Origin: Salticus scenicus
Lineage: Eukaryota; Arthropoda; Arachnida; Araneae; Salticidae
Length of the DNA stretch: 64,000 bases
Assembly (NCBI GenBank): GCA_963930645.1
Contig: OZ005656.1
Span: 193,059,479-193,123,478 of the forward strand
Direction of reading: 5' to 3'
The translations under genes were made by a program, and so were the position numbers. The notes below the pieces were generated by a model. It was not told the DNA's origin, ran no database searches, and saw nothing but the letters and a program-made list of their open reading frames with translations. Shown here in pieces: positions 1-10,921 of the stretch (its first letter is position 1; every line of letters starts with the position of its first letter).

Positions 1-965
1 TGAAAGACACGGAGAAGAAGCGGAATTCTACCATGAGCGGATTATATTATTTTAATAATAATAAAAAGTTCTGCATAATATTTTTACATGTATATTTCGA
101 ATTGATTATACAGATAATCCTAAAAGTTTTACGCGTGTAAAGGGGATTTTTATTTATTAAGTAAAATATTACCATTGTAACAGTTAGCCGGAAAATAAAT
201 TCCTTGTAAAATATTATAATATTTTATGCATTATTATTATTATTTTAAACTTATTATTGCTGCAATAATTAATAATGTAATTAATTATTTCTGTATAAAA
301 CTTTTCCTCATAAAGCATTATAAAGTTGTATGAATTATTACTGCATTAAATTCGTTTTTAGTTTTATAATTTAGCATGTTTCTTATTTTCCTAATTGCAG
401 CATGCTTTGCAAATGGATATGCATAGAATAATAACGAAGCTTGTTATTTTACCTGAAATTCAAATTCTGCATTTCTAAGCGAAAATGTAAATGCGTTTCA
501 GTTTATGCACATTTATAGAAATTTTAAATTTGTACATTTTTTGAACTATAAATTTTAATGCTATTAAATCCAAATTAACATTTTATTAAAATTTGTGTAC
601 TTTTAACCGCATCTTTCATTTCTCATTTTGAATTTCTTTTACTAAAAGTTGATTATAATTACAGTTACGACTTCAAAACACTATAATTTTAAAACTACCT
701 GTCATAGCAATTTGATATTTTACCAGAGTAATCGTGATGTTATAAATTTTTGTTTGAAGGAGGAGAAAAGTAGTTCCAAATTGTTCTTATAGATGGCGCT
801 GTCAGGGTAATATCATGGGAAACGTCTACATGTGCATGGACTCATTAAACACAGGAATGTGGTTAACAACACAATGAAATAGTATGGAATTTTCAATAAT
901 TTTGATGTTAAGATTTTATTCAACCTATCAAATAGTCAAGCTGCGGCAGGAAATGTAACTATATT
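1..965. other. AT-rich non-coding flank
   Basis: No recognisable gene, RNA or mobile-element end is visible. The sequence is simple A/T-rich DNA with short TTA/TAA runs. A stretch just before the pseudogene (about 895-965) may be decayed upstream coding sequence, but I could not align it to anything. Confidence 0.5.
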
Positions 966-1528
966 TTGCTGAATGTTGAAAGTCCAGGGAATGAACAGCG
1001 AAAAAACTATATTGCTGAATGCAGTTTTAGTCCTCACATACTTGAAAAAAGTATTGCTAAATGTAATGTTTCAGCTTTAAGGAATATTATCCAAAAGAAA
1101 ATAGAAAGACTGTGTCTGGCGGTCTGTAGTTGTAGTGCGGATGCAACGCGACTTATTTGGACAGTATTGTTACTTGCTTTGAATCATGCATTATATATAG
1201 ATGCTGTTCTTACTTATCCATTAACTCCAGTTCCGACAGCGATGTGTTTCATTAATGGAGCTATTTGTTTGAGAAATAAATCGGTATTATTGAAAACATT
1301 GGATTGGAATATTGACAGCAGTCCACCAAAGCTTGTGACGGTATAACATTCAATGGTTACTTTATCTTACATGCGATGACAGACGTTCCGTTGACCCTTC
1401 GTAATATTTCCAAGAAATTTTTGCAAAGTTTTACTACAACTACAGCACGTACAATCATAATAACATTCGATTCTTATTTCTCTAAATCAATAAAAGATCA
1501 TGAACATTCCTTAAGAGGAAGGACATAG
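966..1528 (+). pseudogene. N-terminal/middle fragment of a multicopy metazoan ORF family, frameshifted
   Basis: An open stretch (966-1346) ends in the segment YPLTPVPTAMCFINGA and SSPPKLV. Reading continues after a frame change near 1,340 with GYFILHAMTDVPLTLRN, KKFLQSF and SIKDHEHSLRG, up to a TAG at 1526-1528. I recognise this block order from a large, uncharacterised multicopy family in arthropod and other animal genomes, where the same protein later carries an EADT...DTD...HAFTGCD region. That later region occurs here at 2,321-2,721, beyond a TTAA MITE insertion. The frame break and the interruption make it non-functional. Function is unknown; the EAD/DTD/GCD spacing loosely recalls PIN/XPG-type nucleases, but this is only inference. 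Confidence 0.6.
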
Positions 1529-1709
1529 GGACAAATTTTCTCTATAAACTGTCCTGATCAAACACGACCTGTGAATTTTGCTTGTGAATTATGAATATAA
1601 ATTTTAAGAATTCTTTAACCTTTTATATCCCAAAGTATTTCATATTTGGAAAAATAGGTTGAAACTTTTTTATTATATTTCTTTATGCATGAGAATCATC
1701 TCATATTAA

Positions 1710-2014
1710 CACTTTCGCGACCGCATGATTTTGAATATTTGAGAGTAAGGTCCGCCTGTGGGCGTTATTCTCCTATGTTACAATATTTCAGAACAAAATT
1801 TTCTGTATTCACATTTAAATTAAAAATGGATATGTATTATAATTATATTCTTTCTAATCAATGTATTTGTATCCATAGCATATTTCATTGTAAAAATGTG
1901 AACATTGGTTATATATTTAAGAAATAAATAGCATACAAATTGCGAAAGAAATGCCCACTGATGGAGTTACAGATTTTCAAATGACGTGAACCTACGTCAG
2001 CGGTCGCGAAAGTG
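1710..2014. mobile_element. TTAA-flanked MITE, CACTTTCGCGACCGC ends (copy 1, complete)
   Basis: The 305-bp element has terminal inverted repeats CACTTTCGCGACCGC / GCGGTCGCGAAAGTG and a perfect TTAA on each side (1706-1709 and 2015-2018). TTAA duplications are the mark of the piggyBac superfamily and some related groups. It carries no transposase. It sits between two halves of the pseudogene described at 966 and 2,321. Related copies are at 5780, 12608 (partial), 29354 (31-bp remnant), 34655 and 42968 (partial). Confidence 0.85.
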
Positions 2015-2141
2015 TTAAATTTAGCTTAATCTATAGCTTAACTATAGGGAAAGCTTAAACTATAGGGACTAAAGCTTAAACTATAGTCCCAATGAAATCC
2101 TGTAGTAAATTTGAGCTATATTGAGGATTATTATTATTATT

Positions 2142-2179
<38 letters not shown>

Positions 2180-2320
2180 GGACTTTAAAGTCCCGGTGGG
2201 ATAAAAAGGGTTAAATCAGTTTTTAAGTAAAAAATGGCAAAATGGTCAGTACGCTTCATTTATATGTGGGAGAAACGTTTTCGTTAATTATAAATAATGC
2301 TATAAATATTTGAAAGAATA

Positions 2321-2721
2321 GTGAGAGGCACAAAGCATCTAGATAGCCAAGAACACGAAGAAGCAGATACAAAAATAGTATTTAATATTTGCCTATTGAA
2401 TTTTGATGCAAATGTCACTATTATATGCTTTGATACCCATATTTTTGTTATATTAGTAGGAAATATTATGTATATCCAAAGTAAGTTGAAAATACATATC
2501 CTGCTTGGAACAGGGAACAGCCAAAGGTATGTGAATGTGATTAAATTATATGCAGCTCTAGGTCAAAATTTGTGTGCATTGTTACCCGGGTTTATGCTTT
2601 CACTGAATACGACTTTAATCCTGCTTTTTATAGAAAAGGGGATAAAAGGCCATTTGAATTGATTCTAAAATCCTCAACCTACATCAAGGTATTTACTGAC
2701 ATTCTGATGACAGTAATTTAG
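2321..2721 (+). pseudogene. C-terminal-half fragment of the same multicopy ORF family
   Basis: The open stretch 2321-2662 contains HLDSQEHEEADTKIVFN, CFDTHIFVILVGN and KLYAALGQNLCALLPGF, which matches the EADT / DTD / LG..LC..LPGF blocks of the family. The reading frame is lost after LPGF and is picked up in another frame (FNPAFYRKGD, then YIKVFTDILMTVI and a TAG at 2719-2721). The sister copy in block II (29,665-30,048) keeps HAFTKYDFNPAFYRKG in frame, so the break here is specific to this copy. The GCD tripeptide normally seen in the family is absent in both. Confidence 0.6.
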
Positions 2722-3040
2722 ATGAACTGCAATGTACAATAGAAAAATCCGTTTATAAAATGTATAATCTAAAAAGCATTGTTGACATCAATTTTCAAGA
2801 GTTGCGATATCAATCGCAATTGCGTTGATCAATTTTCAAAAAATTACAAAATGAACGAAAAAAAAAAAAAAAAAGATAAATTCACTTTGAAATTAACGAT
2901 TGCTAGCGCAACTTTTCCTCTATGGTAACATGCATATAGCTGAAATAAGGCAAAAAGAAAATTTACGTTCAATATATATTTCTAATTTCTGGAGAAATGC
3001 ATATAACTCTAGTCCACCGACTTTATCACCACTGGATTAA

Positions 3041-3470
3041 GGGCCCTCTTCACTCACCGCCAACGGAAGCCGAAGCTAATGTTATTCTATGGGAAATTTT
3101 TCTTTACAAATAACTTATTAACTAATACATATTTTTAAATTCTGTTTTCATATTCTAAAAACTCCCAGCTGTTAAATTGACGGACCTTTTTTTAAAAATT
3201 ATTTCTTTTATTTTTTATATTTTATTTTGAAGCTGCAAAATACGAATTTTCAATATGTAAATTTTTTTCGTTTTGCAATTTCAAAATAAAATATTAAAAA
3301 CTTAAAAAATACATTTTTAAATAAGGTCCGTCAATTTAACAGTTGGGAATTTTCTGAATGTGAAAACAGAATTTAAAAATATATATTAGTTAATAAGTTA
3401 TTTGTAAAGAAATTTTTCCCATAGAATAACATTGGCTCGGGCTTCCGGCGACGGTAAGTGAAGAGGGCCG
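3041..3470. mobile_element. 430-bp near-perfect palindromic (foldback) element with TTAA duplication
   Basis: The two halves are reverse complements almost end to end: GGGCCCTCTTCACT at the left and AGTGAAGAGGGCCG at the right. Matching interior blocks are AATTTAACAG / CTGTTAAATT and the AAATAACTTATTAACTAATA region. TTAA lies at 3037-3040 and 3471-3474. Block II has the uninterrupted site at 30,335-30,338 (CTGGATTAAGGATG), so this is a recent insertion and its size is certain. There is no coding capacity. A palindrome this long should extrude or form a hairpin and is normally unstable. Confidence 0.9.
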
Positions 3471-3474
3471 TTAA

Positions 3475-3687
3475 GGATGTAAAGTAAGTAAAGTAAAGTA
3501 AATATTGTTTTAAACTGTATGGAGATAAAATTCCATCAACCATTAGCAGTATAACAAACATCGTCGGATATTCTACAGGCATTTTTTAAACTATTATTTC
3601 ATGTGTCTGTAATAAATATGTAATTAAACGTTGATATTTTTTTAATGAAGTTTTTTTCTTTTCATAAAAACCTTAAAGGTACTGAAA

Positions 3688-3721
<34 letters not shown>

Positions 3722-4929
3722 AAGACAGCTATGACGGAGACCTTCATTTAAAAATAAATATTTCCCAGAGTTCAGAAGAAGAGTGCGAAGTTTTTAGCAG
3801 ATTTCTATGCTATATAAATATATTTTTTCATCAGTTTTTAAATTTTTGACTAATTTATGCATTAAATTGTTAATCTTTAAACTAAAAAAAAAAAAAAAAT
3901 TGTTAGCGTCATTTAATTACATATTTATATTTTGTAACTTTATTTAACTTTTATTTGTTTACGGAATAGTGAATATATATATTTGCATAAATGTATGGCA
4001 GAATTGAGAAAATTTTAATGCATCAAAATCACCATTAAAGTTGGGTAAATATTTTGTGAATAATACATATATAATATCTTCTGTTTAATAATAAATTTTA
4101 TCTCAGAACAGGGTAGAAGTAGTCAGTTTAGCCATGTAAATTAGTCGACTGCGCTCGTATTTTCTACGTTATGTTACTACATTCATGGCCCCAGCTGACG
4201 ATCTATCCATCATTACCGAAGCAGCTAACGTTTACTTTCCCATTATTTGATGTATGAAGAATTATATATATGAGTTTCGTGCGGTATAAAATAACTCTAT
4301 TTTTTAAGATATTTTGCAGTTTCGGCCTAGCGACTGACGCATAATCCACTACTTTCCAGGTGATTCACGGTTATTTTCTTATTGTATATTGTATAAATAA
4401 TCCCCTAATCTAAGTTTGAAACGGTATAACATAACATTAAAATATACTTTTTTTACGACTTTGACCCCCTCTAATTGCTACCCCCACTGCTACTGGAGCA
4501 GCTGACTGTCGGATGTCTGATGAAGGGGAGGAGAACAAACATTGGTATAATTATCAGCTGGTACAAAATAATTGACCTATTTGTAGCGCTTCCTCCCGTA
4601 GTAATAATAATATACTTTTTGTTAATTGTAAATAAATATTGATGAAAACCTTTATGATAGTCTCCTTTCACACTTTTAAGATAATTCACGAAGTACGTTT
4701 TGAAATATATGACAAATTGTTCGAAATCGAAAGTTTCCAGTTACTATTTATTATGGAAATGTGGAAAATATATATAAATATTCTACCAGCTTTTATTTAT
4801 TTATTTATTTATTTATTTATTTTTTGACACCACTTATCTTGAAGGCTATTTTTCTTGTTGTGTAATCATGATCACAAATTTGCGTGAATTTCGCTGCAAA
4901 TAACGTATTGATGAAACAAAAGGTATATA
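3475..4929. other. Non-coding stretch shared by both blocks
   Basis: The interval matches about 31,370-33,810 of block II apart from the 1-kb insertion there. It contains A-runs at 3,691-3,720 and 3,884-3,899, a tract with AACGTTTACTTTCCCATTATTTGATG, and a (TTTA)n microsatellite at about 4,793-4,822. The short open frames seen here are not conserved as protein between the two copies. I see no gene. Confidence 0.55.
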
Positions 4930-5779
4930 CAATCAACAACAACAACAAAATATAAAAGCCACCCCGCCCCTCCCACACCCACTTTCGCCGTAAATTATCG
5001 TAGAAACATGCGGCTGGTACCTATCGATCTGTAATTACATCTAGTTTTTAATGGTATAGTTAGATTTTGCTTAAGGGGTCATCTAAATATTAAAACCGAT
5101 ATCAACTTTATTTTTTTTTTGTATGACAACCCCTATTTTTGACCTCATATTCAGATTTCTGAGACCAAGGCGGTTCAGGAAATATACCTATTTATGTGCT
5201 TTAAATGAAATCTAAATAGAGTTATACGTGAAAATGTATTAGGGGTCCGTCTATACATTTAGATAATATAAATCATAATCTATTATAAAATAGCATTATT
5301 TATTAAGTTTCACACCGGAAAAAAGGTACCGAAATGATAATAATAATAAAAAAAAAAAAATTACGTAACGCAGTACGTAAAACGCAATGTGTTATTTTAA
5401 TGAATATTTTAATGGTCTATACTTATTAGATACCCAAAAGTTAAATGCATCACGTCATACGAAAGAAATTAAATAGCTTGAGTCATATGGAACCTAGGAT
5501 GTTGCATTTCAGAAATATAGATACTAAGATAAAAGAATAATAGTAGTAATGATAATAATATTAATAGCTGTCAACCAAAAAAAAAAAAAAAGTGCTTAAT
5601 ATATAAGAAAAAGAATTACCTACTTCTGTTGAGTATATTTTTATTTTATCCAGTAAGCCCCGCATGAAAGTGTTACTATAAAGTTTTACATTTAATTTTA
5701 GGCGTACAAAACAACAATATATAATACTCAAAAATATAGATAACATGATTTAAGCTAAAATCTGAGAAAGGATGTTTAA

Positions 5780-6075
5780 CAGTTTCGCGACTGCTGACGT
5801 AGATCCACGTCATTGGAAATCTGTAACTTCTCCAGTGGGCGTTTCTTTCACAATTTGTGTGTTACTGCATTTCTTAAGAATATTCCTTATATTCATATTT
5901 AAATAAACAAAATAGTATGAACACAAATACCTTCAGTAGAAAAAGTATAATTATTATGTATATCCATATGTAAAATAAATATGGATACAGAAAGCCTCGT
6001 TTTGACATAATGTAGTTTGAATGAATAAGGGGGAACAGACTATCTAAAAGACAAAAACGTGCGGTCGCGAAAGTG
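5780..6075. mobile_element. TTAA MITE, CACTTTCGCGACCGC family (copy 2)
   Basis: The left end CAGTTTCGCGACTGC is preceded by TTAA (5776-5779). The right end GCGGTCGCGAAAGTG is followed by TTTA, a one-base decay of TTAA. Its interior matches copy 1 and the copy at 34,655. It is nested in the large inverted-repeat element R1 and is also present in R2, R3 and R4, so this insertion predates the spread of that element. Confidence 0.8.
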
Positions 6076-7415
6076 TTTAATATTCAATAAAAAGGAAATA
6101 CTGTTCAAAATCATTTCTATTTTGAGTAATACGTCAAGTCTTTATACGTTTCTCTAAAACATGAAATTATTTCACATATTCATGATTAAATAACTGAAAC
6201 TTTGTCATCAACAATCGAAACGGTAAATTTCACTCCTTTATATACGCTAGAGTTCCATGAAGAAGCAAACAAACTAAAATTAAGGAGACAAAAAACATTT
6301 TTTAAAGTAAAGTATTGTTTAAGAAAAAGCCAGAGAGTGGAGTTTATTATACTTTTAGAATGCTATCAAAATTTCATGCCTGCAATGCGTTAATTTTACA
6401 AAAATAGGTTAATATGTATAGTAAACATCTAAACCTTACTTAGAAACAAAAAAAAAAAAAAAAAAAAAAAAATCAAACAGAACTAGAAAATGTAATAAAA
6501 TAAAAAATTTCTGTATTGGACTAAATTTGCATAAATTGGTCTGATAAATTGTGTCCCAAATAAAACGGTTTCCTACTGCCCAGAATGAACATTCCCCGTT
6601 CTGGAGTCGTCTACTGTACTTGAATTTTTAATTTTAAATTTGTAAAATCTCCATCTTTAAAAGTAATAAGACATATTACTTTGTTTTAAATTATTTTTCC
6701 ATAATAAATGTGACGCAAGTTTTACGCCGTGATTAGAATAATCGAAAATAAATAGCATTGCGCTTTGTTTCAATAATAGTTTTTAAAAACTAAAAAAAAA
6801 AAAAAAAATCCACTATATTATTCATTATTAAAAAAAACATTTAATGAAAATTATATATTTTATTATGTTACGTCATGCGATAAAATAAAAATAGCATTAG
6901 TTCACAAACGGTACAGTAAACGAATACGAAAATGTCGCAACAATTTTAAAACAGAAAATTTGTTTTAAAAAATCTGAAAAAAATAATAAATAGTAATTAT
7001 ATTAAATTTAAAAAAGGAAAAAAAAGTATTGTTCACTGCGTATTGCTCTTTCAAATAATAATCCTCGTCTTACCGCGTTTTCTAAATCATGACATTTAAC
7101 TTGAGGTGCGCGAATCCTAGAATATTCAAGTAAAAAAAAAAAAAAAACGACAAAAGGGATAAAATAGAATTTTAGCAGTGAGAAACTAGGAAATTTATGT
7201 AATATTAAAGAACAAAAACTTAACTTTTCAGAATCGAGTGTACTCCTTTTTGCAACGGAAGCCACGCCTGTAAACAATTTTTATGAAACTTTACATTATA
7301 AAACAAAAATATTTTACATACTTCCAATTAAATCATTTAAATTTTGTCTGCAACATTCGATGTAGTAAATGCCATTGACATTTATGCATACCAGCGTCAC
7401 ATATAGAGTCATATA

Positions 7416-7887
7416 CAGGGGTCGTATTCTCCGCCCTATTTTCAGGACACTCTCGTGAATGAGAAATTTTCAATTACATTTCTACCACTATTTTATAAAA
7501 TAATCTCTACCCTGTATAATCAAGGCATATTACAATAAACATACCAGAAGTATTTCTGCATGAAGTTAGTGGTGGCAAAAAAGGGGAAATTTTCTAATCT
7601 CTGAGAGTGTCCTGGGGCCCACCAGCGGCCGAGCGGTTCTGCGCTCAAAGCTGGTAGATGGGAGGTGCCGGGTTCGATCCCAGGTCGCGCTCATCGGCCT
7701 AGCCGTTCGGAGTTTTCCGTGGTTTCCTCCGAAACTCGCGTAAATACGGGCTAGGACCCCTTAGAAAGACCCCCCACGGAGGGCATCCCCCCCAGGCCTA
7801 GGACACATCAGGAGTCAATCGGCCTTAAATCCTACAACCAACCAACCTGAGAGTGTCCTGAAAAAAGGGCGGAGAGTACGACCCCTG
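7416..7887. mobile_element. hAT-type MITE with 8-bp target duplication, interrupted by a SINE
   Basis: The ends CAGGGGTCGTATTCTCCGCC and the inverted GGCGGAGAGTACGACCCCTG form terminal repeats of about 39 bp. The 8-bp duplication GTCATATA lies at 7408-7415 and 7888-7895. The same locus without the element survives three times: GAGTCATATACGAATATGC at about 36,285, a close variant at about 44,015, and the inverted site at about 11,800. Removing the SINE and its duplication gives a 226-bp MITE. CAGGG ends plus 8-bp duplications are the hAT superfamily signature. Relatives lie at 10,333, 17,437, 40,828 and 47,775. Confidence 0.92.
7615..7846 (+). mobile_element. tRNA-derived SINE with 14-bp target-site duplication
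   Basis: The head is tRNA-like: an A-box region GGCCGAGCGGTTCTGCGCTC and a B box GGGTTCGATCCC spaced as in a tRNA with a variable arm. A unique body follows (GTTTTCCGTGGTTTCCTCCG onward), and the tail is ACAACCAACCAACC. An exact 14-bp duplication CTGAGAGTGTCCTG flanks it (7601-7614 and 7847-7860), as made by LINE-driven target-primed insertion. The intact boxes and perfect duplication suggest a young copy. Internal RNA polymerase III transcription is expected from the A/B boxes. The body style is like that of SINEs known from spiders, by recollection only. Confidence 0.92.
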
Positions 7888-7906
7888 GTCATATACGAAT
7901 ATGCAA

Positions 7907-8293
7907 CATACTGGCGAACATCCTAAATAATATTCCGTAGCAGTGTTGCCAAATTTGGCCTTTTTTTTTTTTTTTCAATATTCACCAATAATTTTTATGT
8001 GTAAAGTTTGACTAATCACTTCGAAGATTAATAGTGTATTATGTATGTAAAATGTCACTTCTGAAAATTATTGGTGACGATTGAATAAAAAAAAGTCCAA
8101 ATTTGGCAACCCTGTTCCGTAGAGTTTACAGTCCCGCCCCTTTTTATCACACCAGTAACAGTTTAAAGTAATTCTTTAAATGCAATTAAGATTAAATAAT
8201 AATAAAAAAAAATGCTCTTAAAATATACTGGTGTGTAAAAGAAGGCGGGGCTACCAATACTACGGAATATTAATTAGTATGCTGGGAAGTGCG
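7907..8293. mobile_element. Palindromic MITE (TTGCCAAC / CCGCC family) interrupted by a second MITE
   Basis: The duplication ATATGCAA lies at 7899-7906 and 8294-8301. The block II orthologue (36304-36510) has the same 8-bp duplication. The inverted-repeat copies at about 11,795 and 44,028 have only a single ATATGCAA, so they are empty sites. Without its 182-bp insert the element is about 205 bp. Arms pair throughout: GTCCCGCCCC...CACACCAGTAA against ATACTGGTGTG...GGCGGGGCTA. No coding sequence is present. Confidence 0.88.
7941..8114. mobile_element. hAT-type MITE, CAG(T/G)GTTGCCAAATTTGG ends, 174 bp
   Basis: The ends are CAGTGTTGCCAAATTTGGCC and, inverted, CCAAATTTGGCAACCCTG. The 8-bp duplication TTCCGTAG is exact (7933-7940 and 8115-8122). 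The uninterrupted site survives in the sister copy at 36,330-36,337 (ATTCCGTAGTGTTG). It is inserted within the left arm of the palindromic MITE that starts at 7907. Confidence 0.92.
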
Positions 8294-8301
8294 ATATGCA
8301 A

Positions 8302-8505
8302 ATTATTTTTTTTAATAATAAAAGGAGACTTGGCTTTGGAATATTAAAACCCGGATAAACTACTACGTCGGAAACGCCAAAAGAAACATATTTGCGATGC
8401 ATACAGCTGTTTCGGTAGCCTTAAGCGAACCGTCTTCAGTGCAAAAAGAATGGATTAAATATTGATTAAATTAAATTTATTCAAAATTTTGATTAAATTG
8501 ATTAA
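8302..8505 (-). mobile_element. Small insert resembling a Penelope-type end
   Basis: About 200 bp present here is missing from the equivalent place in R2 (about 36,520). On the minus strand it reads GCACTGAAGACGGTTCG then CTACCGAAACAGCTGTATG, a CTGAaGA...GAAAC pattern. Similar patterns occur near the end of the Penelope relic at 56,470 and at 38,625, 39,020, 39,555 and 58,205. No clear duplication was found. Assignment is tentative. Confidence 0.4.
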
Positions 8506-8994
8506 ATGATTTTTTAATATTGTTTCCAAAATATAGAGGCGGGGCTTCATTTCATTTGAAATTATTTCACAATCTCTCGCTTGCATTGTGATAATTTATT
8601 TTAAAATTATCCAATTTTTATCACAAACATCGAAATGTTGTTTAGAAAACAATTAGAATATCATAAAGTTAAATTACAAAAGTTTTTTGTCAAAATTCAT
8701 ACAGATATTTGCTCACAGAGGTTGCAAATTACAATAAGTGACGGCCCTCTAACAACAATAAAAAAAAATGAAATATTACTGTAACTCAAGAAGTAATGCT
8801 AGGAACGAGCTGTAAATTTGGAAACCCCTGTTTTTGATGATGCCCGTTCTATTCATGCAAAAATTAACATAGGTCCTAATTGATAATATTTTCAAATATG
8901 AAATTATTAATAATTTTCATAATTCAAAAAATTTTTATCAAATATATGCATGGAATATGTTTGGATCGCTTCATTTTATCGTACAAAAAAAAAA

Positions 8995-9030
<36 letters not shown>

Positions 9031-9388
9031 GAAAGATAAACAGAAATTGAATAATGTTGATATGAATTAATGTTTGACACATTCATTTAACATTAGCATC
9101 CTCACATTATGACAGCTTATAACTCTATAAAAAAGTGAGCAAAATGTATAAACTATACCATTTCCCGCGAGGATTTGATCCAAAGAATTCAAATAAATTA
9201 TAAAGAAAAGGGGGTTACCGTTGAAAAAATGAAGTTGATGCCAGTTTTAATATGTAGACGACTAAATTAAGCAAGATCTAACTATGCCATTATAAATTAG
9301 ACTTTATTACAAAAGCAAATGATACCAACCACATGTTTCTGCGAATGCTTATGGCGAAATTAAGTGGGGGTGTTTTTTTTTCTGACTG

Positions 9389-9649
9389 TACTACTAAGTA
9401 TGAACAGTGCGATGGAATAAATTAAAATGTAGGTATGTCTGTCAGTGTAACAAAATTATTACTGTAATTGATTAAGTTGACGCGCTGGACAAGATGGCGT
9501 GTCAAGGGATTTTCTTATACACAGGCATCGTATGGATTCACTGGCCATTCATAAGAAAGCTATATCAGTAACGAAAATAACTTTTTGTGAAATTTTAGAA
9601 GTCTATTAGATTGTGATCAATAATTATACCTGCAACATTTTAACGTATC
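9389..9649. other. Shared non-coding spacer
   Basis: Matches about 37,293-37,560 of block II (GGATTTTCTTATA...CATTCATAAGA...GAAATTTTAGAAGTCTATTAGATTGTG). No gene or element end was recognised. Confidence 0.5.
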
Positions 9650-9690
9650 TGGTAGCATTTTTAATTTAATCCAAAATACTGTTAGCCCTG

Positions 9691-9721
<31 letters not shown>

Positions 9722-10556
9722 CCACAGTATAATTTTAGAGAATTTTTCTCAAATATGTAATTACAATGAAATAAGAAGAAAATTGCTTTTAAAATGTACT
9801 AGTGTGAGGGAACGGCGGGGCTAACAGTACTCTGGAATAAATTATAAATGTTATAAGCATAATTGCCAACCGTCTTATTATAAATTGTAAAATTTTTAGT
9901 ACCCGCCTTTTTTCCACACCAATCATATTTTGCAGTAATTATATTTTTATTTAATCGTAACAACATTTGTAGAGAATTACACTAAAAATAAAGAGATGTA
10001 GGAAAAGGGGCGTTATTTCAAATGGCGTTAACAATTTTACGATTATTAGTGAGTTGTTTGCCAGGTATGGTTACCAGGTGTGTTCTAAATATGAATTACA
10101 AGGTTTTTAACACAAGCCCATTTTTCACACCACTTTATTTTTAGAGTGATTATATCTAAATCCAGTTACGATTAAATAAGTTTAAAATTATTCTAAAAAA
10201 GTACTGGTGTTTAAATAAAGGCGGGTACTGAAAAAAAAAAAAAATAAAAAAAAAATAAAAAAAAATAACTTCTGATTATTAATAAGATCGCTCGCAAGCT
10301 TGTCAATAATCCGTCTGTCTAGCCTTCATCTGCAGGAGTCGTAGTCTTCGCCTCTTTTTATTAATTTTAGAAATGAGAAATTTATACCTTTTTAGCTACC
10401 ACTAATTTTATGCAATAACTTTTATTTTGTTTAATCACCGCACACTACTTTAAAGCTACAATAAAGATTTATCTAAGGAAAATGTTGTTGCAAAACGGGC
10501 AGAAATTTCTCGTACCTAAAAGTTTCCTGAAAAAAAAGGAAAAGGCGGAGCCCGCC
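9650..10556. mobile_element. Chain of four palindromic MITE units a-b-c-d (chain 1)
   Basis: Four adjoining units, each an inverted repeat of about 200-240 bp with a central A/T loop: unit a about 9650-9857 (ACTGTTAGCCCTGC ... GGCGGGGCTAACAGTACTCTG), b about 9858-10066 (TTGCCAACCGTCTTATTAT ... GTTTGCCAGGTATG), c about 10067-10300 (TTTTCACACCACTTTATTTTTAGAG ... AAAGGCGGGTACT) and d about 10333-10556 (CAGGAGTCGTAGTCTTCGCC, same family as the MITE at 7416). The same order occurs at 16,930-17,889, 37,560-41,079 and 46,440-48,003, so the chain was copied as a unit. Shared motifs are CCGCC + poly-T + CACACCA and AGAGTAATT near the centre. Confidence 0.7.
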
Positions 10557-10598
10557 CTTCTGATTTCACGACGACATTCTTTTTTACTGCAATTCAGG

Positions 10599-10815
10599 CA
10601 TACTTGCCAACCATCTTATTAATAACCGTACAACTGTTAACACCCCTTTACACAACGCCACTTTCTCACACAACCTTATCTCTAGAGCAATTCTCTTCAA
10701 GTGTTTTTATGATTAAATAAGACTAAATTACTCTAAAAACTGACTGGTGTGAAAAAAAAAAGCGTGTACTCAAAATTGTACGGTTCATAATTAGATGTAT
10801 GTCATAGCAAGTATG
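10599..10815. mobile_element. Palindromic MITE unit e (CATACTTGCCAACCATC ends)
   Basis: The left end is CATACTTGCCAACCATCTTA. The right end is decayed here (ATGTCATAGCAAGTATG) but intact in the sister copy 41119-41334 (GAGATGGTTGGCAAGTATG). Central arms are CACACAACCTTATCTCTAGAG and TACTCTAAAAACTGACTGGTG. It belongs to the same family as the units of chain 1. Confidence 0.75.
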
Positions 10816-10921
10816 TTTAGGAAATGATTATGTGCTTTTATCAGATGCTCTTTTTTCAAATTAATTGCAAGTAGTTAGATATCATTTATCAAAAAATTTT
10901 AGATAGTAGTAATAACATGAA

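Larger units (their letters stand above)
4930..9388. mobile_element. Large TA-flanked inverted-repeat element, copy R1 (4.46 kb, with nested insertions)
   Basis: The left end is CAATCAACAACA preceded by TA; the right end is TTCTGACTG followed by TA (9389-9390). Subterminal sequence forms long inverted repeats of about 200 bp: TTCGCCGTAAATTATCGTAG and GGTACCTATCGATCTGTAAT at the left recur inverted near 9,300-9,350. The TA duplication and CAGTCACC-like termini suggest the Tc1/mariner group. No DDE transposase frame is visible, so it is non-autonomous. It contains a TTAA MITE (5780-6075), a hAT MITE carrying a SINE (7416-7887), a palindromic MITE carrying another MITE (7907-8293) and a decayed minus-strand insert (8302-8505). 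The sister element at 33,811 lacks three of these. Confidence 0.8.

Noticed and set aside
966..1346. Intact small host gene
   Set aside because: The family similarity continues past the stop in another frame, so it is a piece of a broken larger gene.
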